From positions 1-6,383 of the forward strand of contig JAVBYK010000428.1 of the NCBI GenBank assembly GCA_030824095.1: a stretch of 6,383 bases of DNA, in the 5' to 3' direction. This stretch comes from a bacterium. GTDB taxonomy: Bacteria; Pseudomonadota; Gammaproteobacteria; Burkholderiales; Burkholderiaceae_C. The position numbers were made by a program, and so were the translations under genes. Every line of letters begins with the position of its first letter. The first letter of the stretch is position 1. The notes beneath the pieces were generated by a model that was not told the DNA's origin, made no database searches, and saw only the letters and a program-made list of their open reading frames with translations. Shown one piece after another: positions 1 to 6,383 of the stretch.

Positions 1-2502
1 AGGCGCACCTCGCGACGCGCTGCGAATTTCGTGTTGATCTGGTCCGTCATGCTGACGGTGGTGGCGTTGGCCCTTTGGGTCACGCTGCCCGCCGCGACCA
101 AGGCCTTTGCACCAGAAGCCCTGGAGCATCTGGAAACTTACGTGCGCCGCGCTTTCTTTGGCATCGCGGTGCTGGCCGCCTTCGCCACTTCGTGGATTGT
201 GCTGGTGGGCGAGAGCCGGGACCTGGCCGAGGAAGAGCTTCGCACCGCGCGGGACCGCGCCGAAGACGCCACCCGCGCCAAGAGCGACTTCCTGGCGAAT
301 ATGTCGCACGAGATTCGCACGCCGATGAACTCCATCATCGGCATGTCGCACCTGGCGCTGCAGACCGATCTGAATCCGCGCCAGCGCAACTACATTGAAA
401 AGGTCAACCGCTCGGCCGAGAACCTGCTGGGCATCATCAACGACATCCTGGACTTCTCCAAGATCGAGGCCGGCAAGCTGTCCGTGGAGACCACCGATTT
501 CCGCCTCGATGACGTCATGGACAACCTCGCCAATCTGGTCGGCCTCAAAGCCCAGGACAAAGGCCTGGAGTTGCTGTTCGACGTGCCGCCGGAGCTGCCA
601 TTGGCCTTGCGCGGAGATCCGTTGCGTTTGGGGCAGGTGCTGGTCAACCTGGGCAACAACGCGGTCAAATTCACCGAGCGCGGTGAGGTCGTGATCGGTG
701 TGGAGCAGGTGGGGGGCGACGATGCAGCGCTGGAACTGCACTTCTGGATCAGGGACACCGGCATCGGCATGACGCCCGAGCAGTGTGGCCGCCTGTTCCA
801 GTCTTTCAGTCAGGCCGATGCATCGACCACCCGCAAATATGGCGGCACGGGTCTGGGGCTGGCCATCTCCAAGGAGCTGGTCGAACTGATGGGCGGGCGC
901 ATCTGGGTGGAGTCGGTTGCCGGGAAGGGCTCCACATTCCACTTCCACGTGCCATTTGCCGTTCAACAGGAAGGGGGCGCTGCCCGCCGCGCACTGGTCA
1001 TCGATGAGTTGCGCGGTGTGCGTGTGCTGGTGGTGGACGACAACCCGTCCGCCCGCGAAATTCTGATCGCCGCACTCAGCGCCTTTGGCTGCGAGGTGGA
1101 GCAGGCTGCGTCCGGTCAGCAGGCTATCGACCAGGTGCAGGCTTCCATCAGCAAGGCACGCCCCTATGCCCTGGTATTCATGGACTGGAAGATGCCCACC
1201 ATGGACGGCATTGCCTGTACAACGCAACTGCGGGAGCGCTTTGCAGGTGCAACACCGCCGGTCATTCTGGTCACGGCCTATGGGCTGGACCAGATGTCGC
1301 AATTGCCGGCGGCCTTGCTGGACACGGTCAAGTCCATGGTCACCAAACCGGTGACGCGCTCCACATTGCTGGAGACCCTGGGCCGCACGCTGGGCCAGAC
1401 TTACACGAATCCGGATCTGCCCACCCGTAGCTTCCACAAGCAGGAACAATTGGCCAAGGACATGCGCCAGTTGCAGGGCGCCCGCGTGCTGCTGGCCGAA
1501 GACAACGAGATGAACCAGGAACTGGCCATCGAACTGCTGGGCAATGCTGGCATCGAAGTGGTGCTGGCCAACCATGGCCAGGAGGCGCTGGACATCCTGG
1601 CCAAGGACACGGCCTTTGATGCCATTTTGATGGACTGCCAGATGCCAGTGATGGATGGCTACCAGGCCACCATCGAACTGCGCCAGCGCAGCGCACTGGG
1701 CGCCATTCCGGTCATTGCCATGACGGCGGACGTGATGGAAGGGGACCGCGAAAGGGCCACGCAGGCCGGCATGGTGGACCACATCGCCAAGCCGCTGAAT
1801 GTGGGCCAGATGTTTGCCACGCTGGCCAAATGGATCGCGCCCAAGGCAGCGCTGGTGGAGGTAGGGGTATTACCTGCAGAGCAGGCCAATGGGCCGGTCA
1901 CGCAGCTGCCCACCGTGCCAGGGCTGAATACGGCCAAGGGCCTGGCAACCGTCATGGGCAACCGCAGCCTGTATGCGCGCCAGCTGGAACGCTTCTACCG
2001 CAACTACCAGGACTTTGGTGGCGTGTTTGCCCGCGCGCTGGCTGACACCGACGCCAGCGCCGCCAAGCGAGCCGCCCACAACTTGCGCGGCATTGCCGGC
2101 AACCTGGGAGCGGTCGCGGTGCAGGCCGCGGCCGAACAACTGGAGCAGGCCTGCAAGGCCGGCGCACCCAGGGACAGCCTGGACGCGCTGCTGCGAAGCA
2201 CGCTGGATGCCTTGCAGCCCGTGCTGGACGGGCTGAAAGACTTTGCGCCGCAGGAATCTGCCGTAGTGGTGGCAACCGCCCAGGTGGACTCTGAACGCCT
2301 GCACAACCTGCTGGAGCAACTGGCCACCCAGTTGACCCATGGTGATACCGATGCCAGCGACACCATTGCCGAACTGGTGGCCCTGGTGGCTGGCACGGAG
2401 ATGCAGGCTGACCTGAAGCGCATCGCCCGCGCCATTGAGGAGTTTGACTTCGAGGCCGCAGAGCAGGTGCTGCAAACCCTGTTGGGGCAGGGGCGCAGCT
2501 AA
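1..2502 (+). CDS. Hybrid sensor histidine kinase (TM-HisKA-HATPase-REC-REC-HPt), 5' partial
   Basis: Membrane-bound sensor kinase that would autophosphorylate on His and relay phosphate through receiver domains to its own HPt domain. Residues are numbered from the first visible codon (nt 1; 833 aa visible). Two hydrophobic segments at about 10-32 and 50-70 precede a charged, probably coiled-coil linker. HisKA has the H-box SHEIRTP with phospho-acceptor His103. HATPase_c has N-box Asn220, DTGIGM (252-257) and GGTGLGLAIS (281-290). REC1 has Asp346/Asp347, phospho-Asp395, Thr425 and Lys449. REC2 has Glu500/Asp501, phospho-Asp545, Thr575 and Lys597. HPt has His693 in AHNLRG. All key relay residues are present, so it looks active. 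A helical tail (about 761-833) follows the HPt. The frame is open to base 1, and the GTG at 31 lacks a Shine-Dalgarno sequence, so the true start and probably more sensor region lie upstream. Signal and partner regulator are unknown. The general layout resembles BarA-type kinases. Confidence 0.93.
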   Translation, partial: RRTSRRAANFVLIWSVMLTVVALALWVTLPAATKAFAPEALEHLETYVRRAFFGIAVLAAFATSWIVLVGESRDLAEEELRTARDRAEDATRAKSDFLANMSHEIRTPMNSIIGMSHLALQTDLNPRQRNYIEKVNRSAENLLGIINDILDFSKIEAGKLSVETTDFRLDDVMDNLANLVGLKAQDKGLELLFDVPPELPLALRGDPLRLGQVLVNLGNNAVKFTERGEVVIGVEQVGGDDAALELHFWIRDTGIGMTPEQCGRLFQSFSQADASTTRKYGGTGLGLAISKELVELMGGRIWVESVAGKGSTFHFHVPFAVQQEGGAARRALVIDELRGVRVLVVDDNPSAREILIAALSAFGCEVEQAASGQQAIDQVQASISKARPYALVFMDWKMPTMDGIACTTQLRERFAGATPPVILVTAYGLDQMSQLPAALLDTVKSMVTKPVTRSTLLETLGRTLGQTYTNPDLPTRSFHKQEQLAKDMRQLQGARVLLAEDNEMNQELAIELLGNAGIEVVLANHGQEALDILAKDTAFDAILMDCQMPVMDGYQATIELRQRSALGAIPVIAMTADVMEGDRERATQAGMVDHIAKPLNVGQMFATLAKWIAPKAALVEVGVLPAEQANGPVTQLPTVPGLNTAKGLATVMGNRSLYARQLERFYRNYQDFGGVFARALADTDASAAKRAAHNLRGIAGNLGAVAVQAAAEQLEQACKAGAPRDSLDALLRSTLDALQPVLDGLKDFAPQESAVVVATAQVDSERLHNLLEQLATQLTHGDTDASDTIAELVALVAGTEMQADLKRIARAIEEFDFEAAEQVLQTLLGQGRS

Positions 2503-2532
2503 ACCCCGCCTATTGCGCAGCGGTGGCGGGGT
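2503..2532. terminator. Inverted repeat between convergent genes, possible weak terminator
   Basis: Perfect 8-bp arms ACCCCGCC (2503-2510) and GGCGGGGT (2525-2532) flank a 14-base loop. The left arm starts directly after the kinase stop codon TAA (2500-2502), and the hairpin reaches into the last codons of the convergent peptidase gene. It is GC-rich, but only a three-T stretch (2503-2501) follows on the minus strand and no T run on the plus strand, so it is a poor match to a classical intrinsic terminator. Its position at the junction of two convergent genes is the main argument for a bidirectional termination or 3'-end role. Confidence 0.35.
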
Positions 2533-4381
2533 AGCGTTGTGCGACCCAGCCTTCAAACTGCTGGCACATGGCCTCATCGGAGGCTGTGTTGTCGGCAATC
2601 AGTTCGGCACCATGCACGATACGGATCGTCGCATCCAGATCGGGCGCTGGTGCCGGCGGGTACGTCCGCTGGGCGGCGGCTGTGATGGCGGCCTGTGCCG
2701 TGGCCCAGGCCTGCTCCACGGTCCGGTTGCAGCGGTCAGCCAGGTACTTGGCGTTGAAGGGCTCGCCGGTCAGGCTGACCAGTGTGTCGTTGTGGCTGAT
2801 GCTGTTGCCGCGCGCCCAGTAGTGTTCCGCCAGCGCCGGGCCGATGGCCGGGTTGTCCGTCAGGTAGCCGTAGGTCTTCTCGAAGTAGGCACGCGTCTGG
2901 TACACGGCCATGTTGGCCAGCAAATACCCCTGGTAGGCCGCAGCGGATTCCTGGTTCAGCAGGTGCGGAATCGACAGCAGCGGGCGTGGGCCGACGGCCA
3001 CACCCAGGATGCGCAACTCCATCGCACGGGCCAGCGCCAGCACGGTCTCTGCAGTGAGTTGTTCGTCCGGCAGGCGGTACAGCGCACGTTCAAAGTAGGG
3101 CACCACCAGGATGCCACGCTCGGCAAAGGCGGCAAACGGCTGCGTGGTCTGGATCCGGGCCTGGATCAGTGCATCGGGAATCGGCTCGCCCTGGGCGTTG
3201 TGGGCATAGCGCTTGAGCCAGTCCGCGTCATCGAGCAGGCTGTCGCAAAACATGGATTGCGTTTCCGCGTAGGCCATGGAGGTCGGTGCGAACTCCTGCG
3301 AGAAACAGGGCGCGTTCTGCGTCACATTGGCAAAGTGGGCCGCGTGGCCACCTTCGTGGAACAGGGTGTTGATGGCACGCGCGCCGCTGCCGATCTGGTC
3401 GGGCTTGGCGTTCGCCGTGAAATTGATCTGACCCTTCACCCAACGCTGCCGGGCATCAAAGTAGGTCGGAATGGGGCCGTGGCAGAAGCCATTCTGGTAT
3501 TTTCCGGTGCGCTCCAGCAGGTCCAGTTGCAGCGTGGCGCCGCGGTAGGCAATGCCCAGGTGGCGAAAGCTTTTGACCCAGCGCTCCAGCCCCTTGGCAA
3601 AGCTCAGGTAAGGGTCCACCTGGCGGGTCACGTCGCCGCTGATGTAGAAGCGCAGATTCCAGGGTTGCGTGGCTTCAGCGCCGTGTGCTTCGACCAGCGC
3701 CTGCAGCGCACGGGTATTGGCGTCGCGCGTGCGGGCCTCAAAGTCATCCAGGATGCCGAACAGATAGTCGGACGTCATCTGCTCGTTCTTCTCCACCTTG
3801 TAGTCAAAGTAGTTGTCAAAACCCTGGGCGCGGGCGAAGGCATTGCGCTTCTTCACGATGTCCAGAAAGCCGTTGGCCAGCACCCAGTGCTCCAGGCCCA
3901 GCAGGGCGTCGTGCGAGCTCTTGCGCGCAGCCTCATTGCGGTTGGTTCCCATATTGGTGGCCAGGCCGCTGAGCGTGGTTTCTTCCTGCGCACCGGCCTC
4001 GTTGGTGTGGTGCAGCACCAGGTCGCGCCGCTTGGCAAACAGATCGGCTTCCAGTGCTATCAACGCGTGCATGTGCTCGCGGGCCTCGTCACTGTCGATG
4101 ATGTTGCTCTCGAACAGGGCCAGCCAGCCCTTGAGGCCGTGGCGCAGCTCGGCCATGGCCGCATCCGCATCGCTGGCAGGCAGGCTGTCCAGCGCAGCGC
4201 GCACGGACGCCAGGCGCTGGGGGTCGGAGATGAAGTTCTTGTAGGCTTCCTCGGCGCGGGCAAAGCCCGCGTCGTCGTTCGAGACGGCCATGTAGGTGTC
4301 CCAGAACAGGTCTTCCTTGGTCTTGTGAACGGTGAGGTATTCGGTGTTGAGGGTGTCAAACAACGTGCGGGCATCTTGCAT
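2510..4381 (-). CDS. M3 family zinc metallopeptidase (oligopeptidase)
   Basis: Predicted cytosolic zinc oligopeptidase of the thimet oligopeptidase/Dcp/PepF clan, 623 aa, hydrolysing short peptides. There is no signal peptide or membrane segment. The zinc motif is HEGGH at residues 342-346 (nt about 3358-3344), with His342 and His346 as ligands and Glu343 as catalytic base. Glu373 is the likely third ligand, 31 residues after the first His. A C-terminal stretch starting at His473 (HLLNQESAAAYQGYLL) aligns with the substrate-binding loop of M3 enzymes; Tyr486 matches the conserved Tyr, but the Gly-rich GGYDA-like part is replaced. I chose the ATG at 4381 because AAGGAG sits 9 bases upstream. 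An in-frame ATG at 4423 would add 14 residues (MLRESATP...) and place that SD inside the gene. The antiporter gene ends 88 bases upstream. The exact subfamily and substrate are not clear from sequence alone. Confidence 0.92.
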   Translation of the reverse strand: MQDARTLFDTLNTEYLTVHKTKEDLFWDTYMAVSNDDAGFARAEEAYKNFISDPQRLASVRAALDSLPASDADAAMAELRHGLKGWLALFESNIIDSDEAREHMHALIALEADLFAKRRDLVLHHTNEAGAQEETTLSGLATNMGTNRNEAARKSSHDALLGLEHWVLANGFLDIVKKRNAFARAQGFDNYFDYKVEKNEQMTSDYLFGILDDFEARTRDANTRALQALVEAHGAEATQPWNLRFYISGDVTRQVDPYLSFAKGLERWVKSFRHLGIAYRGATLQLDLLERTGKYQNGFCHGPIPTYFDARQRWVKGQINFTANAKPDQIGSGARAINTLFHEGGHAAHFANVTQNAPCFSQEFAPTSMAYAETQSMFCDSLLDDADWLKRYAHNAQGEPIPDALIQARIQTTQPFAAFAERGILVVPYFERALYRLPDEQLTAETVLALARAMELRILGVAVGPRPLLSIPHLLNQESAAAYQGYLLANMAVYQTRAYFEKTYGYLTDNPAIGPALAEHYWARGNSISHNDTLVSLTGEPFNAKYLADRCNRTVEQAWATAQAAITAAAQRTYPPAPAPDLDATIRIVHGAELIADNTASDEAMCQQFEGWVAQRYPATAAQ

Positions 4382-4390
4382 GCGGAGGGT

Positions 4391-4396
4391 CTCCTT
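4391..4396 (-). promoter_or_regulatory. Ribosome binding site of the M3 peptidase
   Basis: On the minus strand this reads AAGGAG (inside AAAGGAGA), 9 bases before the ATG at 4381. It decides the start: the alternative ATG at 4423 has no comparable SD and would leave this motif within coding sequence. The other bases between the antiporter stop and this gene (4382-4469) show no convincing -35/-10 pair. Confidence 0.75.
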
Positions 4397-4469
4397 TGTG
4401 GGGGTGGCCGATTCTCGCAGCATGGCAATACCCGTGGCGCGCGCTGGGGTGTGGTGGCGCAGGGGCGGC

Positions 4470-5729
4470 TCAGGGCGGCAGCTTGCCGCGCCGCCAGAAC
4501 AGGCCCAGCAGCGGCTTGACGCTGACCCCGTGCAGAATGATGGACAGGGTCACCACGATCAGCGTGGGCTGAATCAGTTGCAGGGCCAGCGACTCCGGCA
4601 CGCCGTGCTGGATGGCATACATCAGGTAATACAGCGAGCCCACACCGCGCACCCCAAACCAGGCCGCCAGACCGCGAATCCGCCACGGCGTGCCACTGCC
4701 CAGCAGGGCCAGCATCACACTGGCCGGGCGTGCCACCAGGAACAGGAACAGGGCCAGGCCGACTGCCGACCAGGACCAGGAGTCCATGAACAGGGAACCG
4801 CCAATCAGGATGATCAGCAGCACCTCGGAAAGCCGCTCCAGGTGTTCCTTGAAGACCAGCGAACCCTCGCTGACCGTGGGCAGCGGCTCGGCATCTCCCA
4901 GTGGCAGGGCTCTTCTGGCCAGTTTCATTTCCGTCTGGCGCAACGCCACCGCCGCAAAGAACACGGCCAGAAAACCCCAGGCGTCCACCATCACGCACAC
5001 GCCATACACCACGCCGATCAGGCCCAGGCCGAGAAAGTCGTCCAGCAGTTGATGCTGGTAGGGCTGCCGGCGCAGCGTCCAGCCCAGCCGGGCCAGTCCA
5101 ACGCCAGCGGCAATGCCAATGGCCACGGCACTCGCAGTGGCCCACAGCACATCGACCACCACCCAGCGCAGGCCGGAGTCCCCCAGGTCATGCAGTCCCA
5201 GCAGGCCCAGACCCAGCATCACGAACGGGAAGGCGCTACCGTCGTTCATGCCGGCCTCGCAGGTTAGCGTGAAGCGCAAATGGTCCCGGTCACCGGGGTG
5301 GCGGATCTGCACGTCAGTGGCCAGCACCGGGTCGGTGGGGGCCACGATGGCGCCCAGCAGAATGCCGGCCCCCAGCGGCAGACCCAGCACATAGACGCAG
5401 AACGCGGCCACCAGGCCTACGGTCAGCACCATGGACACAGAGGCCAGCATCAGGGGCGCCTGCCAGCGCGAAAACGTGAAGGGTGCCGGCATCTTGACGC
5501 CGGCGGAAAACAGCGAGATCAGCACCGCCACCTCGGTCAGCGCCTGCAGCAGCGCGGACTCTTTGAGCGGGTTGAAGTGGAACAGGTTGAGCGCCGTGGG
5601 GCCGACCAGCACGCCAACCGCCAGGTAGATGATGGCCGACGTTACCGGTGAGCGCTGGAGCAGGGTTGCTGTCAGGCCGCGGACCAGCAGCAGCGCGCCG
5701 ATCAGCAGAAACCACTGCGGGCTAGTCAT
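4470..5729 (-). CDS. Cation:proton antiporter, CPA1/NhaP type
   Basis: Inner-membrane secondary transporter expected to exchange Na+ (or another monovalent cation) for H+, 419 aa, about 12 hydrophobic segments across nearly the whole length. Family signatures are visible: APTDPVLATDVQ (130-141), EAGMNDGSAFPF (158-169) with the Asn162-Asp163 pair typical of electroneutral CPA1 exchangers, and FGVRGVGSLYYL (358-369) with Arg361. The spacing Glu158...Asn162-Asp163 is like that of archaeal NhaP, where the acidic residue pairs with the late Arg. There is no TrkA/RCK or long cytosolic C-terminal domain; it ends in RRGKLPP soon after the last membrane helix. The ATG at 5729 is the only reasonable start: the 54 bases back to the terC-like stop contain no in-frame ATG, GTG or TTG, and no clear SD precedes it. 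Probably co-transcribed with the terC-like gene upstream. Ion specificity cannot be read from the sequence. Confidence 0.92.
   Translation of the reverse strand: MTSPQWFLLIGALLLVRGLTATLLQRSPVTSAIIYLAVGVLVGPTALNLFHFNPLKESALLQALTEVAVLISLFSAGVKMPAPFTFSRWQAPLMLASVSMVLTVGLVAAFCVYVLGLPLGAGILLGAIVAPTDPVLATDVQIRHPGDRDHLRFTLTCEAGMNDGSAFPFVMLGLGLLGLHDLGDSGLRWVVVDVLWATASAVAIGIAAGVGLARLGWTLRRQPYQHQLLDDFLGLGLIGVVYGVCVMVDAWGFLAVFFAAVALRQTEMKLARRALPLGDAEPLPTVSEGSLVFKEHLERLSEVLLIILIGGSLFMDSWSWSAVGLALFLFLVARPASVMLALLGSGTPWRIRGLAAWFGVRGVGSLYYLMYAIQHGVPESLALQLIQPTLIVVTLSIILHGVSVKPLLGLFWRRGKLPP
4473..4492 (-). repeat. GC-rich hairpin at the 3' end of the antiporter gene
   Basis: Arms GCGGCA (4475-4480) and TGCCGC (4484-4489) are perfectly complementary around a 3-base loop. 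With a one-base bulge at 4490 the stem grows by two pairs (4473-4474 with 4491-4492). It lies in the last codons just before the antiporter stop (4472-4470). No T run follows on the minus strand, so it is not a standard intrinsic terminator; it may protect or delimit the 3' end, or may reflect Gly/Arg/Leu codons in a GC-rich gene. Confidence 0.3.
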
Positions 5730-5734
5730 GGATA

Positions 5735-5754
5735 GGGTGTTTGTGCATACACCC
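5735..5754. repeat. Inverted repeat just upstream of the antiporter start
   Basis: Perfect 6-bp arms GGGTGT (5735-5740) and ACACCC (5749-5754) around an 8-base centre TTGTGCAT. In the minus-strand transcript it ends 5 bases before the antiporter ATG, where a Shine-Dalgarno sequence would normally sit, and none is visible. It could be an mRNA hairpin affecting translation or a protein-binding dyad. With arms this short, chance cannot be excluded. Confidence 0.35.
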
Positions 5755-5783
5755 CAGTGTAGTGACTGCCCTTGCGGAGGCCC

Positions 5784-6383
5784 TTATGCCGTCGTTTGTG
5801 CGGCCTGCCGTTTGGAGCGGGCGCGGATGTTGAGTGCCTCCACGCCCAGCGAGAACAGCATGGCGGTGTAGACGTAGGCCTTGGGTACATGCACGTCAAA
5901 GGCTTCGGCAATCAGCAAGGTTCCGACCATGGTCAGAAAGGCCAGCGCCAGCACCTTGATCGAGGGGTGGCGGTCCACAAACTCGCCAATCGGCTTGGCG
6001 GCAAACATCATGACCGCCACCGATGCGATGACCGCGGCCACCATCACGCCAATGGTGTCCACCATGCCCACGGCGGTGATCACCGAGTCCAGCGAGAACA
6101 CGATGTCCACGATGCCGATCTGCACAATGGTTCCCCAGAACAGTGCTGCCCCGGTCTTGGCGGACTGTTCACCGGCGCTGACCTCTTTGGGCTGGTGGGC
6201 TTCCACCTCCACGAATATCTCGTGCGAGGCCTTGTACAGCAGGAACAGGCCACCGCCGAGCAGAATCAGGTCGCGCCCGCTGATTTCCTGGGCGAACACG
6301 GTGAACAGGGGGTTGGTCAGCGTCATGACCCAGGCCAGGCTGAACAGCAGGGCAATGCGCGAAACCATGGCAAAGCCCAGGCC
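5784..6383 (-). CDS. TerC family integral membrane protein (YgdQ-like), 5' partial
   Basis: Inner-membrane protein of the TerC/Alx superfamily, members of which are linked to tellurite resistance and to Mn2+ efflux. 199 aa are visible, numbered from the right edge; full proteins are about 230-240 aa. The reading frame stays open through the window edge (GLGFA before the ATG at 6368). That internal Met sits in the AMVSRIALLFSLAW segment of the family, so the true start is outside the window. About six hydrophobic segments are seen, with a polar, Glu/Lys/His-containing loop at about 52-72. The conserved FSLDSV motif has its metal-site Asp at residue 99 (nt 6089-6087). The matching first motif (GIDN-like) would be in the missing N-terminal part. 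The C-terminal signature HPSIKVLALAFL followed by VYTAMLFSLGVEALNI is strong. There is no CBS or CorC/HlyC domain, unlike YoaE-type relatives: it ends in RARSKRQAAQTTA. The antiporter follows 54 bases downstream. Confidence 0.9.
   Translation of the reverse strand, partial: GLGFAMVSRIALLFSLAWVMTLTNPLFTVFAQEISGRDLILLGGGLFLLYKASHEIFVEVEAHQPKEVSAGEQSAKTGAALFWGTIVQIGIVDIVFSLDSVITAVGMVDTIGVMVAAVIASVAVMMFAAKPIGEFVDRHPSIKVLALAFLTMVGTLLIAEAFDVHVPKAYVYTAMLFSLGVEALNIRARSKRQAAQTTA

Noticed and set aside
31..33. The GTG at 31 as the true start of the kinase
   Set aside because: The frame is open to base 1, no SD precedes the GTG, and it falls at the edge of a membrane helix preceded by basic residues. 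An upstream start is more likely, although a start here cannot be fully excluded.
1870..2598. A 242-codon minus-strand frame across the kinase 3' end
   Set aside because: It is antisense to the HPt region and tail of the kinase, which have clear function. It also overlaps the peptidase 3' end and has no family signature.
4382..4423. A longer peptidase start at the ATG at 4423
   Set aside because: The extra 14 residues would include the strong AAGGAG motif that is ideally placed for the ATG at 4381, and no SD precedes 4423.
2435..4519. A 694-codon open frame on the plus strand opposite the M3 peptidase
   Set aside because: It lies antisense over a well-supported peptidase gene. Its translation is a low-complexity mix rich in V, G, Q, R and H with no domain I recognise, as expected from the complement of a GC-rich coding gene. 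It also starts inside the kinase gene.
4332..5267. A 311-codon plus-strand frame rich in Gln, His and Arg opposite the antiporter
   Set aside because: This is the shadow of hydrophobic antiporter codons read from the other strand; there is no ribosome site or recognisable domain.
5756..5783. Repeated AAGGGC and short stem possibilities just after the terC-like stop, as a terminator
   Set aside because: The two AAGGGC copies are direct repeats. The best inverted pairing is only 3-4 bp and there is no T run, so it would not act as a terminator.
1..6383. A defence, mobile or secondary-metabolite system in this window
   Set aside because: All four genes belong to common core families with uniform base composition. 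There are no integrases, transposases, repeats, toxin-antitoxin pairs or nuclease motifs.

Overview
The window is GC-rich, tightly packed chromosomal DNA with a strong preference for G or C at third codon positions. Protein style points to a betaproteobacterium, most likely of the Comamonadaceae (Rhodoferax/Polaromonas-like). That placement is inferred from remembered family sequences, not from a search. I see no mobile element, tRNA, rRNA, CRISPR array or phage gene.

Layout: the left 2.5 kb on the plus strand is a large membrane-anchored hybrid sensor histidine kinase, open at the left edge. Its domain order is two membrane segments, HisKA, HATPase_c, REC, REC, HPt and a helical tail. It converges, with only 7 bases between the stop codons, on a minus-strand gene for an M3-family zinc metallopeptidase. 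Upstream of the peptidase on the same strand lies a CPA1/NhaP-type cation:proton antiporter. Further upstream is a TerC-family integral membrane protein whose 5' end runs off the right edge. Every stretch between genes is short (7, 88 and 54 bases).

How the genes relate: the minus-strand order is terC-like, antiporter, peptidase. The first two are 54 bases apart, both are predicted ion transporters, and they could share a transcript. The peptidase has its own good ribosome binding site 88 bases after the antiporter and is probably a separate housekeeping oligopeptidase. The kinase carries its own HPt domain but has no DNA-binding response regulator beside it in this window, so its output partner must be outside the window or unlinked.

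Assessment: this looks like an ordinary core-genome region. I found no convincing undescribed system. The points worth a second look are modest: the conserved-looking tail after the HPt domain, the divergent active-site surroundings of the M3 peptidase, a hairpin placed where the antiporter's ribosome binding site should be, and the inverted repeat at the convergent gene ends.
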